DNA of 64,000 nt from Bacteroidales bacterium (GTDB lineage Bacteria > Bacteroidota > Bacteroidia > Bacteroidales > UBA12077). The notes below the pieces were generated by a model, which was given only the letters and a program-made list of their open reading frames with translations, searched no databases and was not told where the DNA came from. Positions 63,855 through 64,000 of the stretch are shown one piece after another. The stretch spans positions 31,527-95,526 of the forward strand of contig JAHOYT010000003.1 in the NCBI GenBank assembly GCA_019038645.1, given 5' to 3'. A program made the position numbers and the translations under genes. Every line of letters starts with the position of its first letter. Within the stretch, counting starts at the first letter, position 1.

Positions 63855-63892
63855 GAAGGTACTCTCCGATAGCTATCGGGAGTGTACCTTCT
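63855..63892. terminator. Long hairpin GAAGGTACtCTCCGATAGCTATCGGgAGtGTACCTTC
   Basis: Nearly perfect dyad between dprA and next gene; shares CCGATA/TATCGG core with 20026-20064. Confidence 0.75.
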
Positions 63893-63951
63893 TACCATAA
63901 ATTACAAACCTGTATATCCTGACTTCGCCAGGCAGGCAAGTTATATTAATA

Positions 63952-64000
63952 CTAAATAACTCCCTGATCCATCATTGCATCAGCTACTTTTAAGAAACCT
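63952..64000 (-). CDS. C-terminus of second glutamate dehydrogenase-like gene (truncated by window)
   Basis: Translates to GFLKVADAMMDQGVI*, matching [15 protein letters not shown] of gdhA. Confidence 0.75.
   Translation of the reverse strand, partial: GFLKVADAMMDQGVI

Overview
This 64 kb AT-rich window reads as chromosomal DNA from a Bacteroidetes-type bacterium. The support is gene content, TAnnTTTG-type promoter elements and IPExxxVDY/SO_0444-like families; taxonomy is inferred, not searched. Housekeeping blocks include the start of a dcw cluster (mraZ-rsmH-ftsL-like-ftsI), acpP-fabF-rnc, leuS, aspS, miaB, glpK, gdhA, dprA, an exbB/exbD cluster and two tRNAs (Arg-TCG, Ser-GGA). A large accessory block at 23.1-30.4 kb is an arsenic/organoarsenical island. 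It has three apparent transcription units, two ArsR regulators and recognisable operator-like inverted repeats. The most unusual region is about 35.9-41.1 kb. It holds two paralogous periplasmic-TPR sensor histidine kinases with near-identical kinase domains and no adjacent response regulator. Each is preceded by a tiny gene missing from the supplied ORF track: a 36-aa peptide with a double-glycine-type leader and a 30-aa Pro/Asp-rich peptide. Each tiny gene is followed by its own intrinsic terminator, and a third small protein (113 aa) ends in a tail homologous to the 36-aa peptide's putative core. I propose this as a candidate undescribed peptide/sensor-kinase module. Other notable points are a near-palindromic double enhancer site between a sigma54 regulator and a divergent FtsX-type permease, a 10-bp-phased MraZ box, a duplicated purN 3' fragment bracketing two genes, a rhodanese lacking its catalytic Cys, and a gdhA paralog at the right edge. 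I saw no IS element, prophage or CRISPR array.
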